Assembly (NCBI GenBank): GCA_963786765.1
Contig: CAWBAJ010000028.1
Span: 159,191-223,190 of the forward strand
DNA length: 64,000 nt
DNA from: DATKNA01 sp963786765
GTDB lineage: Bacteria > Actinomycetota > Actinomycetes > Actinomycetales > Kineosporiaceae
Direction of reading: 5' to 3'
How positions within the stretch are numbered: the stretch's first letter is position 1; every line of letters starts with the position of its first letter. Positions 17,942 through 27,755 of the stretch are shown here, piece by piece. The notes below the pieces were generated by a model that saw only the letters and a list, made by a program, of their open reading frames with translations, was not told the DNA's origin and made no database searches. A program made the position numbers and the translations under genes.

Positions 17942-20236
17942 ATGAGCGGCTACGAGCTCGCATCCGCCGATGCGCCGCCGCTGCAGGGCCGCGGACGGCT
18001 CGAGTTCGTCCTCCAAGCATTTGCCGCTGCTCCGATGGACAGCGACATACCACGCCTCGTGGTGTCCCAGGCGGTGGCCGCGGTCGGCGCCCATGGCGGG
18101 GTTGTCACCGGTCTGGACGGCGAGCGCCTCGTCGTCCTGGCCAGCGAGGGCTACGCGCCCGGCGAGGAGAAGGCCTGCGGACCTTTGATGGTCGGGGATC
18201 TGTCCCTACCCCTGACGTACGCCGTTACGACCGGGGAGCCGGTCTGGCTGGGATCTCAAGCTCGGACCCAGGAGCGGTTCCCGAGGATCATCGACTTGGT
18301 GCCAGGTCCGGAGCGAGCATATGCGGCGCTTCCCCTGCGTACAGAAGGCGTCCTGCTGGGCGTGATGGGGATCAGCTTCCACGAGCGCCATGACTTCACC
18401 AGTGAGGATCGAGCGTCCTTACAGGCTCTGGTCGACGTGTGCGCAGTCCACCTGCAACAGTGGCGCCTGCTGCGATCCCAGACCCGCGCCCCTACCTCGG
18501 TGGCCGCGTTGGGCGGTCTGCTGTCGGCGCTGTCCGAAGCGGACACCGTGGAGCGGATAGCGCGGGTCATCGCCGAGGAGGGAGCGGCCGCGGCAGCAGC
18601 GACCTTCGCGAACATCGCGCTGCTCGACAACGAGGCGGACACCGCTTCGCTGTTCCACGCCCCGACCCTCGTCGAAGCGGTCGCCGCCCGCTACACGACC
18701 ATCACGGTCGACGACTCCACGTCGCTGGGCACCGCCCTCGGCTCGGGACAAGAGGTCTGGCTGCGCTCCCTGACCGATCTCGCCGCGAAGTATCCCGCAC
18801 TGCTCGACGACACGGTGGCCGCAGGACTGTCCGCCACCGCGGCGCTGCCCCTGCTCGGCCGAGACCACCGGGTGATCGGCGCAATGGGGTTGGCATGGAA
18901 GGACCCACAGGAGTTCGTCGACAGCCAGCGCGACGAGATTCGGGTGGTGGCCCAACTGGCCGCCCACGCCCTGGCCCGGGAACGCCAGCGGACCCGACTG
19001 GAGCACCTGACACAGGCGCTGGACTCATCCGCCCAACGCCTTCACGCCCTGCAGCGTGTTACTGCCGCACTCGCCTCCTCCGTCACCACGGAGGAGATCG
19101 CTCGCGTCGTCGTCGAGGACGGGATCGCGCTGTTCGCCGACCACGGGGTCGCGGCCATGATCGACCCCGAGCATCACGTCCTGCGGACCTGGGCCAGCTC
19201 GGGCTTTCCCCACAGCATCCGCGATGCGCACGCGGTCGTCGCGCTGGACGCCGACCTGCCGATCGCAGCGGCCGCCCGAGACGACACACTCATCGTGGCG
19301 AACAGCCAGTCCGAGGCGGTGGCGCAGTCACCGGCGACGGCACACACATACCTTGCCACCGGCACACACAGCACCTTGGCGGTGCCGGCGCACGTCGATG
19401 GCCGCGTCGTCGGAGCCTTGGCGCTCGGCTTCAACCACGAGGGCGCGGTCGACGATGACACCATCATGTTCGCCACCACCCTGGCGGACCTGATGGGGCA
19501 AGCCCTGCGGCGGGGTGCGCAGTACGAACACCTCGCCCACATCGCCGAGGTACTCCAACGCAGCCTCCTCCCGCGCCTGCCGGACGTCGCCGGCCTGGAA
19601 ATGGCTGCCGTCTACTCCCCCGCCGACCACAGCGTGCAGGTGGGAGGGGACTGGTACGACGTCATCGACCTCGGCGAAGGACACGCCTTCCTGGTGATCG
19701 GTGACGTCATGGGCCACGACATCCGCGCAGCAGCCGTCATGGGCCAGCTGCGCGCAGCCGTGCACTGCTACGCCACGATCGGCCACACCCCCGCTCAAAT
19801 CCTGCAGCAACTCGACCACCTGGTCGAAGAGCTCCCCGACATCGACCTGGTCACATGCTTGTGCGCCGTCTACGACGCGCCCACCCATCAGCTTACGGTC
19901 GCCAATGCTGGTCACCTTCCTCCCATGACGTTTGGCGGCAACCGCGCGACTGCCCTATTGTCCGTGCCCACCGAGGCACCCCTGGGCGCCGGAGGAGGCG
20001 TCTACTCCGAAACAGTGCACGTGCTGACGCCTAACACTTGGCTGGCCCTCTTCAGCGATGGGCTCGTAGAGAGCCGCACTCACGGGATCGACGAAGGCTT
20101 GACCCGACTCGCGGCCTTCCTCGACACGGGCCACGACCAGATCCTGGCCGACATCGCGCGCCAGACGGTCGACCACATGGCCGTCCACACCATGAGCGAG
20201 GACGACGCCGCGCTGCTCCTGCTACGACCACGTTGA
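17942..20236 (+). CDS. Multi-GAF PP2C/SpoIIE-type serine phosphatase
   Basis: About 764 residues. Three GAF-like sensor modules in a row (about 15-180, 200-355, 365-530; e.g. RAYAALPLRTEGVLLGVMG and ATAALPLLGRDHRVIGAMG) are followed by a PPM/SpoIIE phosphatase domain with VGGDWYDVIDL, VIGDVMGHDIRAAAVMG, VANAGHLPPM and LALFSDGLVESR, which carry the metal-binding Asp and Gly residues. Such proteins usually dephosphorylate anti-sigma-factor antagonists in general stress circuits. ATG 17942 is favoured over ATG 17936 because GAGAGG at 17930-17935 then lies six bases upstream. No PAS or histidine-kinase-like domain is visible and no STAS protein is nearby, so the partner is encoded elsewhere. Confidence 0.9.
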   Translation: MSGYELASADAPPLQGRGRLEFVLQAFAAAPMDSDIPRLVVSQAVAAVGAHGGVVTGLDGERLVVLASEGYAPGEEKACGPLMVGDLSLPLTYAVTTGEPVWLGSQARTQERFPRIIDLVPGPERAYAALPLRTEGVLLGVMGISFHERHDFTSEDRASLQALVDVCAVHLQQWRLLRSQTRAPTSVAALGGLLSALSEADTVERIARVIAEEGAAAAAATFANIALLDNEADTASLFHAPTLVEAVAARYTTITVDDSTSLGTALGSGQEVWLRSLTDLAAKYPALLDDTVAAGLSATAALPLLGRDHRVIGAMGLAWKDPQEFVDSQRDEIRVVAQLAAHALARERQRTRLEHLTQALDSSAQRLHALQRVTAALASSVTTEEIARVVVEDGIALFADHGVAAMIDPEHHVLRTWASSGFPHSIRDAHAVVALDADLPIAAAARDDTLIVANSQSEAVAQSPATAHTYLATGTHSTLAVPAHVDGRVVGALALGFNHEGAVDDDTIMFATTLADLMGQALRRGAQYEHLAHIAEVLQRSLLPRLPDVAGLEMAAVYSPADHSVQVGGDWYDVIDLGEGHAFLVIGDVMGHDIRAAAVMGQLRAAVHCYATIGHTPAQILQQLDHLVEELPDIDLVTCLCAVYDAPTHQLTVANAGHLPPMTFGGNRATALLSVPTEAPLGAGGGVYSETVHVLTPNTWLALFSDGLVESRTHGIDEGLTRLAAFLDTGHDQILADIARQTVDHMAVHTMSEDDAALLLLRPR

Positions 20237-21179
20237 CGCGGTCCGTATATGGTCAGCGGAACAGCCACGAACGAGCGCCCCCTTGCCTCGGTGGGGACAC
20301 GGCGAGGAGGGCGAGCTCGTTGTCCACTCCGCGAGGAGATGTGACCGCCGTCAGACGGCCTTGAGACCCCTCCTCGCCACCATCCACCACCCTAGGGACC
20401 TTTCTTCAGCAGTCTCCTAAGAGCTGTCTTACGGACACGATGAGCCCACGGATGGCAATAAGGAACGCGCCGATTGTTGAGTAGTCAACCGCCAACTTTC
20501 GGACGTATTCAGTCCTACTCTCCTGCCGTGCCTGAGAGTCAACGGCAGCTTCCTGAGCGCGAGATCGCAGTCATTGTCCGCCACCTGAATAGATCCTAGG
20601 CGTCGAGGCTCGAACGGATCCACGACCCTGAAACCGCATTCCTAGATGATCGCGACATCCAAGGATCCAGCCATAGGCCTTGCGTTCACAAGGCGTGCCG
20701 TCAAGAGTGATTACGTTGCAGTGCGCTCGCAGCATACTGAAGAGAAGCCGGCCGGACAGAGGGGCCAAACGGAACCGAGCGCCAGCAGCTGAAGGCACCC
20801 AGGGCATACTCATGCGCCTTTAGGTTGTAGTAGGCGGCCCCACAGAGTAAAGAACTCTAGCCCATACTTGATGGCTAGTCGTCGCCGCTTCGTTAATTTG
20901 CGTCTACCCCCATAATCACAGCGTAGGTGATCGAATACGATACGAGAAGCAGTCGCCTACGAACTACCAAGGTGTGGTTTCTCCGCGGCTCGGGCAGGCT
21001 GGTTGCTTGTTCTCTCTGACCGCGCCGGCCGCCCCCGTCGACCTCTGGGTAGGGAGGCCGACACCCCGACCGTCTGGCGACGACGAGGCGCTCCGCGCAT
21101 CCTGAGACGGCGGAGGTCCCAAGGTGGTCCCAACCTGCAGGCCGTCTACCCGTCGTCCTAGGGCAACCGGGAGACGTCG
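20237..21179. other. Long gene-poor, lower-GC region beside tRNA-Pro
   Basis: About 940 bases without a supportable gene. Roughly 20400-21000 is clearly less GC-rich than the rest of the window. On the minus strand about 50 codons ending near 20410 read SRTEYVRKLAVDYSTIGA then FLIAIRGLIVSVRQLLG, which looks protein-like but has no start and is preceded by a stop; an 80-codon ORF at 20571-20813 is unrecognised. The stretch may be decayed foreign DNA next to the 3' end of a tRNA. Confidence 0.45.
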
Positions 21180-21224
21180 AAGCGGCCCTTAACCAGCGGA
21201 GACACCGCCGATCAAGGGCCGCTT
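21180..21224. terminator. Hairpin downstream of tRNA-Pro (repeat family C, copy 2)
   Basis: AAGCGGCCCTT...AAGGGCCGCTT near-palindrome of 45 bp ending eight bases from the tRNA 3' end. Read on the minus strand its sequence is closely similar to 7984-8027, including the inner CGATCGGCGG / TGATCGGCGG and CCGCTGGT segments. It probably terminates the tRNA transcript. Confidence 0.75.
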
Positions 21225-21231
21225 CACTGCG

Positions 21232-21305
<74 letters not shown>

Positions 21306-21425
21306 GTCGCACCGGCAGACCCGCACCGGCCGCTCGATGCTATCGCATCCCGGCATGGTCCCTCACGCCCGTTCCCCTCCACTGGCGACTCCGGAGCGCT
21401 GGGCGGCCGGGCACTCCTCCCGTCA

Positions 21426-21522
21426 TGATCGCCACTCGATACACCAACCCCCGAGCGCAGAGATGTCGTCGAGCACGGCCGGGGGCGGGCGCGGCGAGGG
21501 TCGGTGTACCGGCTGGCGATCA
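21426..21522. repeat. Imperfect 25-bp inverted repeat between tRNA-Pro and der
   Basis: Segment 21426-21450 (TGATCGCCACTCGATACACC...) and segment 21498-21522 (ending CTGGCGATCA) match in inverse orientation at 21 of 25 positions, enclosing 47 bases. Parts of the mismatches would be G-U pairs in RNA. No coding region is visible in 21306-21698. It could be a small non-autonomous element or a structured leader; neither is established. Confidence 0.45.
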
Positions 21523-21698
21523 CGCGGCTCCGGCACCAGCCGATGATGGTCGCCCGGTACGCAGACCGCGCTCCGTCGCGGGCCACGTGGATGGAGTCCT
21601 CGGGCAGCCGCAGCTAAGGACCGGGCAGTCCACGTCGCGGGCGTCATCGGTCCGCATGCCGCTCGACCCGGCCCAGCGCTCCCTACACGCGCAGAGCG

Positions 21699-23189
21699 TC
21701 AGCGGCGGCGCTTCTCCCGCGGACGCACGGACACCTCGATCGGCGTCCCGACGAAACCGAACGTCTCGCGCAGCCGCCGCTCCACGAAGCGCCGGTACCC
21801 GGCCTCCAGGAACCCCGTCGTGAACAGCACGAACCGCGGCGGCCGGGTCGACGCCTGGGTCCCGTAGAGGATGCGGGGCTGCTTCCCCCCGCGCACGGGG
21901 TGCGGATGCGCCGAGACGATCTCCGCCAGCAGCGCGTTGAGTCGCGAGGTCGGCACCCGCATCTCCCACGAGGCGAGCGAGGTGTCGAGGGCCGGCACGA
22001 GCCGGTCCACGTGCCGCCGGGTCATCGCCGAGAGGTTGACGCGCGGCGCCCACTGCACCTGTACCAGGTCCTGCTCGAACTCGCGCTCGAGGTACCGGCG
22101 GCGCTCCTCGTCGACGAGGTCCCACTTGTTGTAGGCGAGCACCACGGCACGCCCGGCATCGATGACCATCTGGACGACCCGGGTGTCCTGCTCCGTCAGC
22201 GGCTCCCCCGCGTCGAGCAGCACGACCGCGACCTCCGCCTTCTCCAGTGCCGCCTGCGTGCGAAGCGACGCGTAGAAGTCGGCGCCGTCCGCCTGGTGCA
22301 CCCGCCGACGGATGCCGGCGGTGTCGACGAACCGCCAGGGCCGGCCGCCGATCGTCACCACCTCGTCGACGGGGTCCCGGGTCGTGCCCGCGGTCGCGTC
22401 GACGACCACTCGCTGCGCGCCGGCCAGCGCATTCAGCAGCGACGACTTGCCGACGTTCGGGCGCCCGACCAGCGCGACCCGACGCAGCCCGCCGGCCAGC
22501 GGGTCGCCCACCGCGGACACCGGCGGCAACACCTCGAGGACGGCGTCGAGCAGGTCCCCGCTGCCTCGGCCGTGAACGCCGGAGACGGGATGCGGCTCGC
22601 CGAGGCCGAGGTTCCACAGCCCCGCGGCGTCCGCCTCGCCGCGAGCGTCGTCCACCTTGTTGGCGGCGAGGACGACCGGCTTCCCCGAGCGGCGCAGCAG
22701 CCGGACGACGGCCTCGTCGGTGGACGTGGCGCCAACGGTGGCGTCCACCACGAACATCACGGCGTCCGCGAGCTCGACGGCGATCTCGGCCTGCTCCGCG
22801 ACCCGCTGGTCGAGGCCGCGCACCTGCCGCTCCCAGCCGCCGGTGTCGACGACGACGAAGGAGCGGCCCGACCATTCGGCCTCGTACGTCACGCGGTCGC
22901 GGGTGACGCCAGGGACGTCCTGAACCACCGCCTCGCGGCGGCCCAGGATGCGGTTGACCAGGGTCGACTTGCCCACGTTGGGTCGCCCGACGACGGCAAG
23001 GACCGGCAAGGGACCCGGCGGCCCGCCGTCGTCGACGCCCTCGTCCGCGGCGTCGAGGAGCGCCAGGTCCTCCGAGCTGAGGTCGTACTCCTCCAGGCCT
23101 GCCCGTAGTGCACGACCGGCGTCCGGCCCCTCAGAGCCGGCCGGAGCGTCGGCGGAAGGGGAGGCGGTTTCGAGATCGGGGTCCGGCAT
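21699..23189 (-). CDS. der: Ribosome-assembly GTPase Der (EngA)
   Basis: 496 residues with two tandem GTPase domains. The first has AVVGRPNVGKSTLVNRI (about 65-81), DTGGW and NKVD; the second has ALVGRPNVGKSSLLNAL, DTAGIR and NKWD. A C-terminal KH-like domain follows (LNALLAEIVSAHPHP and PRFVLFTTGF). An acidic 55-residue N-terminal extension is usual in actinobacteria. Der acts in 50S ribosomal subunit maturation. The start ATG overlaps the cmk stop by one base, so the two are translationally linked. Confidence 0.97.
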   Translation of the reverse strand: MPDPDLETASPSADAPAGSEGPDAGRALRAGLEEYDLSSEDLALLDAADEGVDDGGPPGPLPVLAVVGRPNVGKSTLVNRILGRREAVVQDVPGVTRDRVTYEAEWSGRSFVVVDTGGWERQVRGLDQRVAEQAEIAVELADAVMFVVDATVGATSTDEAVVRLLRRSGKPVVLAANKVDDARGEADAAGLWNLGLGEPHPVSGVHGRGSGDLLDAVLEVLPPVSAVGDPLAGGLRRVALVGRPNVGKSSLLNALAGAQRVVVDATAGTTRDPVDEVVTIGGRPWRFVDTAGIRRRVHQADGADFYASLRTQAALEKAEVAVVLLDAGEPLTEQDTRVVQMVIDAGRAVVLAYNKWDLVDEERRRYLEREFEQDLVQVQWAPRVNLSAMTRRHVDRLVPALDTSLASWEMRVPTSRLNALLAEIVSAHPHPVRGGKQPRILYGTQASTRPPRFVLFTTGFLEAGYRRFVERRLRETFGFVGTPIEVSVRPREKRRR

Positions 23190-23980
23190 CAGGCTCCTCG
23201 CCCGGCGCCCACCGGTTCATCGTCGAGCTCGACCAGCAGGTCTTTTCCCACCAGCACCGCCCAGTCCAGCCCGGCCTGCTCGGCGACGACCCGCAGCACG
23301 GTGTCGACGGTCTCCTCGAGCGTCAGCCCCGAGGAATCCAGGTGCAGCACGCCGTCGGCGGCCTCGAGGAACGAGGCGACGGTGGCGTCGTCCTGGTCGC
23401 GCCGGACGACCTGGTCGTGGGTCGCCGCCAGCGCCTGCTCGTCGTCGGTGCCGTGCACCTCGAGGGCCCGGCGCGCCAGCCGCGCCCGCTCGCTCGCCGT
23501 CAGCAGGATGCGGACGTCCGCGTCGGGCGCGACGACCGTCGTGATGTCGCGGCCCTCCGCGACCACGCCGCCGCGCTCCGCGTGCCGGGCCGCCTCGATG
23601 ATCTCCTGCTGGCGCCGGCGCAGCTCGGCGCGCACCTCCAGATTGGTCGCCACAGCACTGACCGCTGCCGAGACCCGGGTGTCGCGGATCTCCGCGTCGA
23701 CCCGGCGTCCGTCGACGCGCACGAACTGCGCCTCCGGGTCCGTGCCGACCTCGATCCGCACGTCACGGGCAACGGCGGCGACAGCGGTCTCGTCGGTGAG
23801 CTCGATGCCCCGCTCCAGGCACGCCCAGCAGACCGCGCGGTACATCGCGCCGGTGTCCAGGTACTCCAAGCCCAGTCGGACGGCGACGAGCCTGGAGACG
23901 GTCGACTTACCCGAGCCGGACGGGCCGTCGATCGCCACGACGAGCGGGCGGTGCGACGACTGCGGGTGCGAGCCGGGCAC
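23189..23980 (-). CDS. cmk: Cytidylate kinase
   Basis: 263 residues. The P-loop AIDGPSGSGKSTVSR is at about 16-30, followed by the CMP-binding region YLDTGAMYRAVCW and the later VVAEGRDITTVV and RARRALEVHG-type lid residues (LARRALEVHG). It phosphorylates CMP and dCMP. It sits upstream of der, as in Mycobacterium. The extra residues before the P-loop make GTG or ATG starts near 23980 plausible. Confidence 0.96.
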   Translation of the reverse strand: MPGSHPQSSHRPLVVAIDGPSGSGKSTVSRLVAVRLGLEYLDTGAMYRAVCWACLERGIELTDETAVAAVARDVRIEVGTDPEAQFVRVDGRRVDAEIRDTRVSAAVSAVATNLEVRAELRRRQQEIIEAARHAERGGVVAEGRDITTVVAPDADVRILLTASERARLARRALEVHGTDDEQALAATHDQVVRRDQDDATVASFLEAADGVLHLDSSGLTLEETVDTVLRVVAEQAGLDWAVLVGKDLLVELDDEPVGAGRGA

Positions 23981-24059
23981 GGCAGACCTCCTGAAGCGCG
24001 AACGGGGACGCCCCCAGCGTAGTCGTGGCAGGACCGCCGCGCGTTCAGGCCGCGGCCAC

Positions 24060-24110
24060 TTCCTTGATCCCCAACTCTTCCTTGATCCCCAACTTCTCCT
24101 TGATCACCGG
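24060..24110. repeat. Dispersed repeat family B, locus 2 (18-bp tandem units)
   Basis: TTCCTTGATCCCCAACTC (24060-24077), TTCCTTGATCCCCAACTT (24078-24095) and a third partial unit. On the other strand these read as GTTGGGGATCAAGGAA, the same unit and period as 6469-6516. They occupy the gap between tyrA and cmk. Confidence 0.8.
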
Positions 24111-24131
24111 AAGGGGTGGGGGTGGGGTGGG

Positions 24132-25277
24132 TCAGGCGACCACGTGCCAGCCGGACGCCGACAGCGCGTCGGTCAGGTGCTCGTGGACGGCCGGCAGCAC
24201 GGAGATCTCGAGCAGCCCGACGGCCCGGCCCGGCGCGTGCTCGAGGGCCAACTCCTCGACGTTGGTCCCCGCAGCGGCGATGTCGGCGAAGATGCGTCCC
24301 AGGGACCCCGGTTCGTCGGGGATGACCACCGTCACGACGGCGTACCGGGCGGGCACACCGCCGTGCTTGCCGGGGATGCGCTCGCGGCCGAGGTTGCCGT
24401 CGGCCACCACCCGGGCGACGGCCCCGCGAGCCCCGACCGCGCCACCGACCGCCGGCTGGCCCGACTCCGGGCTCTCCCCCGCGAGCGCCGCGAGGGCCCC
24501 CAGCACCCGGTCGAGATCGTCCCGGAGCTCCGTCAGCACGGCCGCGACCGGGCCGGCGTTGGCGGCGAGGACCTGCGCCCACAGCGCCGGGTCGCTCCCG
24601 GCGATCCGGGTGACGTCACGCAGCCCCTGCCCGGCGAGCGCCACCGCGGCGTCGGGTGCGTGCCGCAGCCGGGCGGCGACCAGGCTCGCGGCCACCTGCG
24701 GGACGTGCGACACGACGGCCACGGCCTCGTCATGCTCGGCGGCCGGCATGACGACGGGGACCGCCCCGAGGGCGAGCGCGAGCCGGCGGACCCGCGAGAG
24801 TGCGGCAGGCTCCCCCTCTGGCACAGGGCTCAGCACCCACGGGCGGCCGAGGAACAGGTCACCCCGTGCCGCGACGGCCCCTGACCGCTCCCGGCCGGCC
24901 ATCGGGTGCCCTCCGACGTAGTTCCGCAGGTCGGCGCCGGACGACCGTAGCGCCGCGAGCACGCCCGCCTTCACCGAGGCGACGTCGGTGACGACGGCGT
25001 CCGGGTGCGCCTTGAGCTCATCGAGCACGACCGCCGCGGTGACATCGGGCGGCGCGGCGACGACGACGAGGTCGACCTGCTCGCCGGCACCCTCGGCAGG
25101 GTCCGGAGTCCCCGCTCCCAGGTCCCGGGCCAGGGCGAGGGCGGTGGGCGAGACGTCCGCCAGCAGCACCCGGGCCCCGGACGCCGACAGCCCGAGGCCC
25201 ACGCTCGCCCCCAGCAGGCCGGTGCCGACGACGCGGACGGTGCCGAGCTCGAGCGCGGCCGACGGATCGAGGCTCAC
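24132..25277 (-). CDS. tyrA: Prephenate dehydrogenase with C-terminal ACT domain
   Basis: 381 residues from GTG 25277. The NAD-binding motif is VVGTGLLGASVGLGL near the N-terminus, with the prephenate-site YVGGHPMAGRERSG and SHVPQVAASLVAARL. The final 70 residues (AVVTVVIPDEPGSLGRIF) are an ACT regulatory domain that likely binds tyrosine. It converts prephenate to 4-hydroxyphenylpyruvate. The GTG start overlaps the aroH stop in a GTGA arrangement, coupling two consecutive steps of tyrosine synthesis. Confidence 0.93.
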   Translation of the reverse strand: MSLDPSAALELGTVRVVGTGLLGASVGLGLSASGARVLLADVSPTALALARDLGAGTPDPAEGAGEQVDLVVVAAPPDVTAAVVLDELKAHPDAVVTDVASVKAGVLAALRSSGADLRNYVGGHPMAGRERSGAVAARGDLFLGRPWVLSPVPEGEPAALSRVRRLALALGAVPVVMPAAEHDEAVAVVSHVPQVAASLVAARLRHAPDAAVALAGQGLRDVTRIAGSDPALWAQVLAANAGPVAAVLTELRDDLDRVLGALAALAGESPESGQPAVGGAVGARGAVARVVADGNLGRERIPGKHGGVPARYAVVTVVIPDEPGSLGRIFADIAAAGTNVEELALEHAPGRAVGLLEISVLPAVHEHLTDALSASGWHVVA

Positions 25278-25717
25278 GTGAGCGCCCCGTTGTCCGGGAC
25301 GGCCGGCACGTCGGCCCGCAGGACCTCGGTGCCGTGCAGGTAGACGTTGACGACCTCGTCCCGCCGCCGTGCGGTCTCGACATGCGCGAGCAGCCGGACG
25401 ACGCGCGGCATCGACCGCTCCACCCACATCTCCTGCGCGCAGATGAGAGCGGCGTCGTGCAGGCCGAGCTGGCGGGCGGCCAGCGCAGGCGCGACGGCGG
25501 TGAGGTCGCGCGTCGCGGTGAAGACGATGCTGACGACGTCCTGCGGCTCGAGCTCGTTGCGGGCGAGGATCTCGCCGACGAGCTCCCTCGTGGCCGTGAG
25601 AACGATCTCGCGCTCGTCGGCGTCCACCTGGGTGGCGCCGCGCAGGGCGCGCACGGTGCGCACCCTCACGTCCCGCCCCGTCACGTCGACCTCCACTGGC
25701 CCGCCGGTCTGCTGCAC
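25274..25717 (-). CDS. aroH: Chorismate mutase, AroH class
   Basis: 147 residues with VRALRGATQVDADERE at the start of the trimeric AroH fold, then VSIVFTATRDLTAVAPALAA and the C-terminal VVNVYLHGTEVLR. AroH-type enzymes convert chorismate to prephenate, the TyrA substrate. The annotated GTG 25717 adds a 17-residue extension; a GTG immediately before RVRTVRALRG would match the usual family start better. Confidence 0.9.
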   Translation of the reverse strand: MQQTGGPVEVDVTGRDVRVRTVRALRGATQVDADEREIVLTATRELVGEILARNELEPQDVVSIVFTATRDLTAVAPALAARQLGLHDAALICAQEMWVERSMPRVVRLLAHVETARRRDEVVNVYLHGTEVLRADVPAVPDNGALT

Positions 25718-25783
25718 CGCCCGACTCTAGGCTCGCTCGTGCCCCCGCCGGGCCGAGGTCCGCATCACGGACCCTCCCGCGGC

Positions 25784-25846
25784 CGACGTGTGTCCCCTCA
25801 TCGTGACCATTCCGTGCGGTTGATCACGCTGAGGGGACACACGTCG
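25784..25846. terminator. Hairpin with perfect 17-bp arms
   Basis: CGACGTGTGTCCCCTCA (25784-25800) and TGAGGGGACACACGTCG (25830-25846) are exact inverse complements around a 29-base loop. It begins 12 bases beyond the stop of the dehydrogenase gene and lies 67 bases before aroH, so it probably ends the dehydrogenase transcript. Confidence 0.75.
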
Positions 25847-25857
25847 CTGGAAGGCGG

Positions 25858-26919
<1,062 letters not shown>

Positions 26920-27116
26920 GGTAGGTTCCGGCGCCGCAAAGGGACAACGGTGGACGAAGTCCTGTTGGCCGGCCGGCAGCTGGAAGCGGGCGCGCGACCC
27001 GTGGCCCGCCCGGCGGTTCCCTCAAGTCCCCGCCCGGCCTGCCGATCCGTTCCAGGAGCGGGCTCGCGGGTGGACAGCCCTGATGGCGGCGTCCCGGTGC
27101 GAAAGGTGGGTACTCG

Positions 27117-27755
27117 ATGCCTTCCTTGCGGCCCCTGGCGCAGTCCAAAGTCGGCCGCTGCGCCCTGACCCTGTTCGTCCTGGCCCTCGTGGCCGCCGCG
27201 CTCTGGCTGCCCAACGGCGTCTTCGCACAGTTCACCGCGACCACCACAGCGACCACCTCGGTGCAGACCGGAACGGTCGTCCTGACCGGAAACGACTCCG
27301 GCGTCGCGATGTTCTCCGCGTCCGGGATGTCCCCCGGCGACACCGTCACGAAGTGCATCGCCGTGACCTACACCGGCACCGCCCCCGCCCAGGTGCGGCT
27401 CTACGCCTCCGGGGGGACCGGCCTGGGCGCCTACCTGACCATGACCCTCACCCGCGGCACGACCGTTCCGGACCCGCCCAACTATGGCACCGGGAACGGC
27501 TGCGGAACGTTCACCGCGGACTCCACCACCTACGCAGCACCCAACGGCGTGATGTACACCGGCACCCTGGCCGGCTACGCGTGGGCCTACCCGAACTACG
27601 TGGGCGCGCTGCCCGACCCCACGGCGGGAGCGCCCGCCACTTGGACCACCGGCACCCGCCACGTCTATCGCGTCGATCTGACGTTGTCCGCTGATCCGTC
27701 CGCCCAAGGGTTGAGCGTCGCCCCCGCGTTCACCTGGGAAGCGCGGAACACATGA
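27117..27755 (+). CDS. Exported TasA/CalY-like protein with SipW-type signal peptide
   Basis: 212 residues. A hydrophobic segment at 15-34 ends in NGVFA-QFTATTTATTSV, which resembles SipW-dependent signal peptides, where an aromatic residue follows the cleaved Ala, as in TasA and CalY. The mature part is rich in Thr, Gly and Tyr and predicted to be beta-rich (VVLTGNDSGVAMFSASG, DTVTKCIAVTYTGTAPAQV), as in the camelysin/TasA fold. Two Cys (CIAV and GNGCGTF) could form a disulfide. Its stop overlaps the start of the peptidase-propeller gene (ATGA), so the two are co-translated. It may be a fibre or cell-surface subunit processed by that peptidase; this is inferred from context. Confidence 0.7.
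   Translation: MPSLRPLAQSKVGRCALTLFVLALVAAALWLPNGVFAQFTATTTATTSVQTGTVVLTGNDSGVAMFSASGMSPGDTVTKCIAVTYTGTAPAQVRLYASGGTGLGAYLTMTLTRGTTVPDPPNYGTGNGCGTFTADSTTYAAPNGVMYTGTLAGYAWAYPNYVGALPDPTAGAPATWTTGTRHVYRVDLTLSADPSAQGLSVAPAFTWEARNT

Noticed and set aside
21699..23189. Several long plus-strand frames across der and cmk
   Set aside because: They are GC-frame shadows; the minus strand gives full-length Der and Cmk with all motifs.
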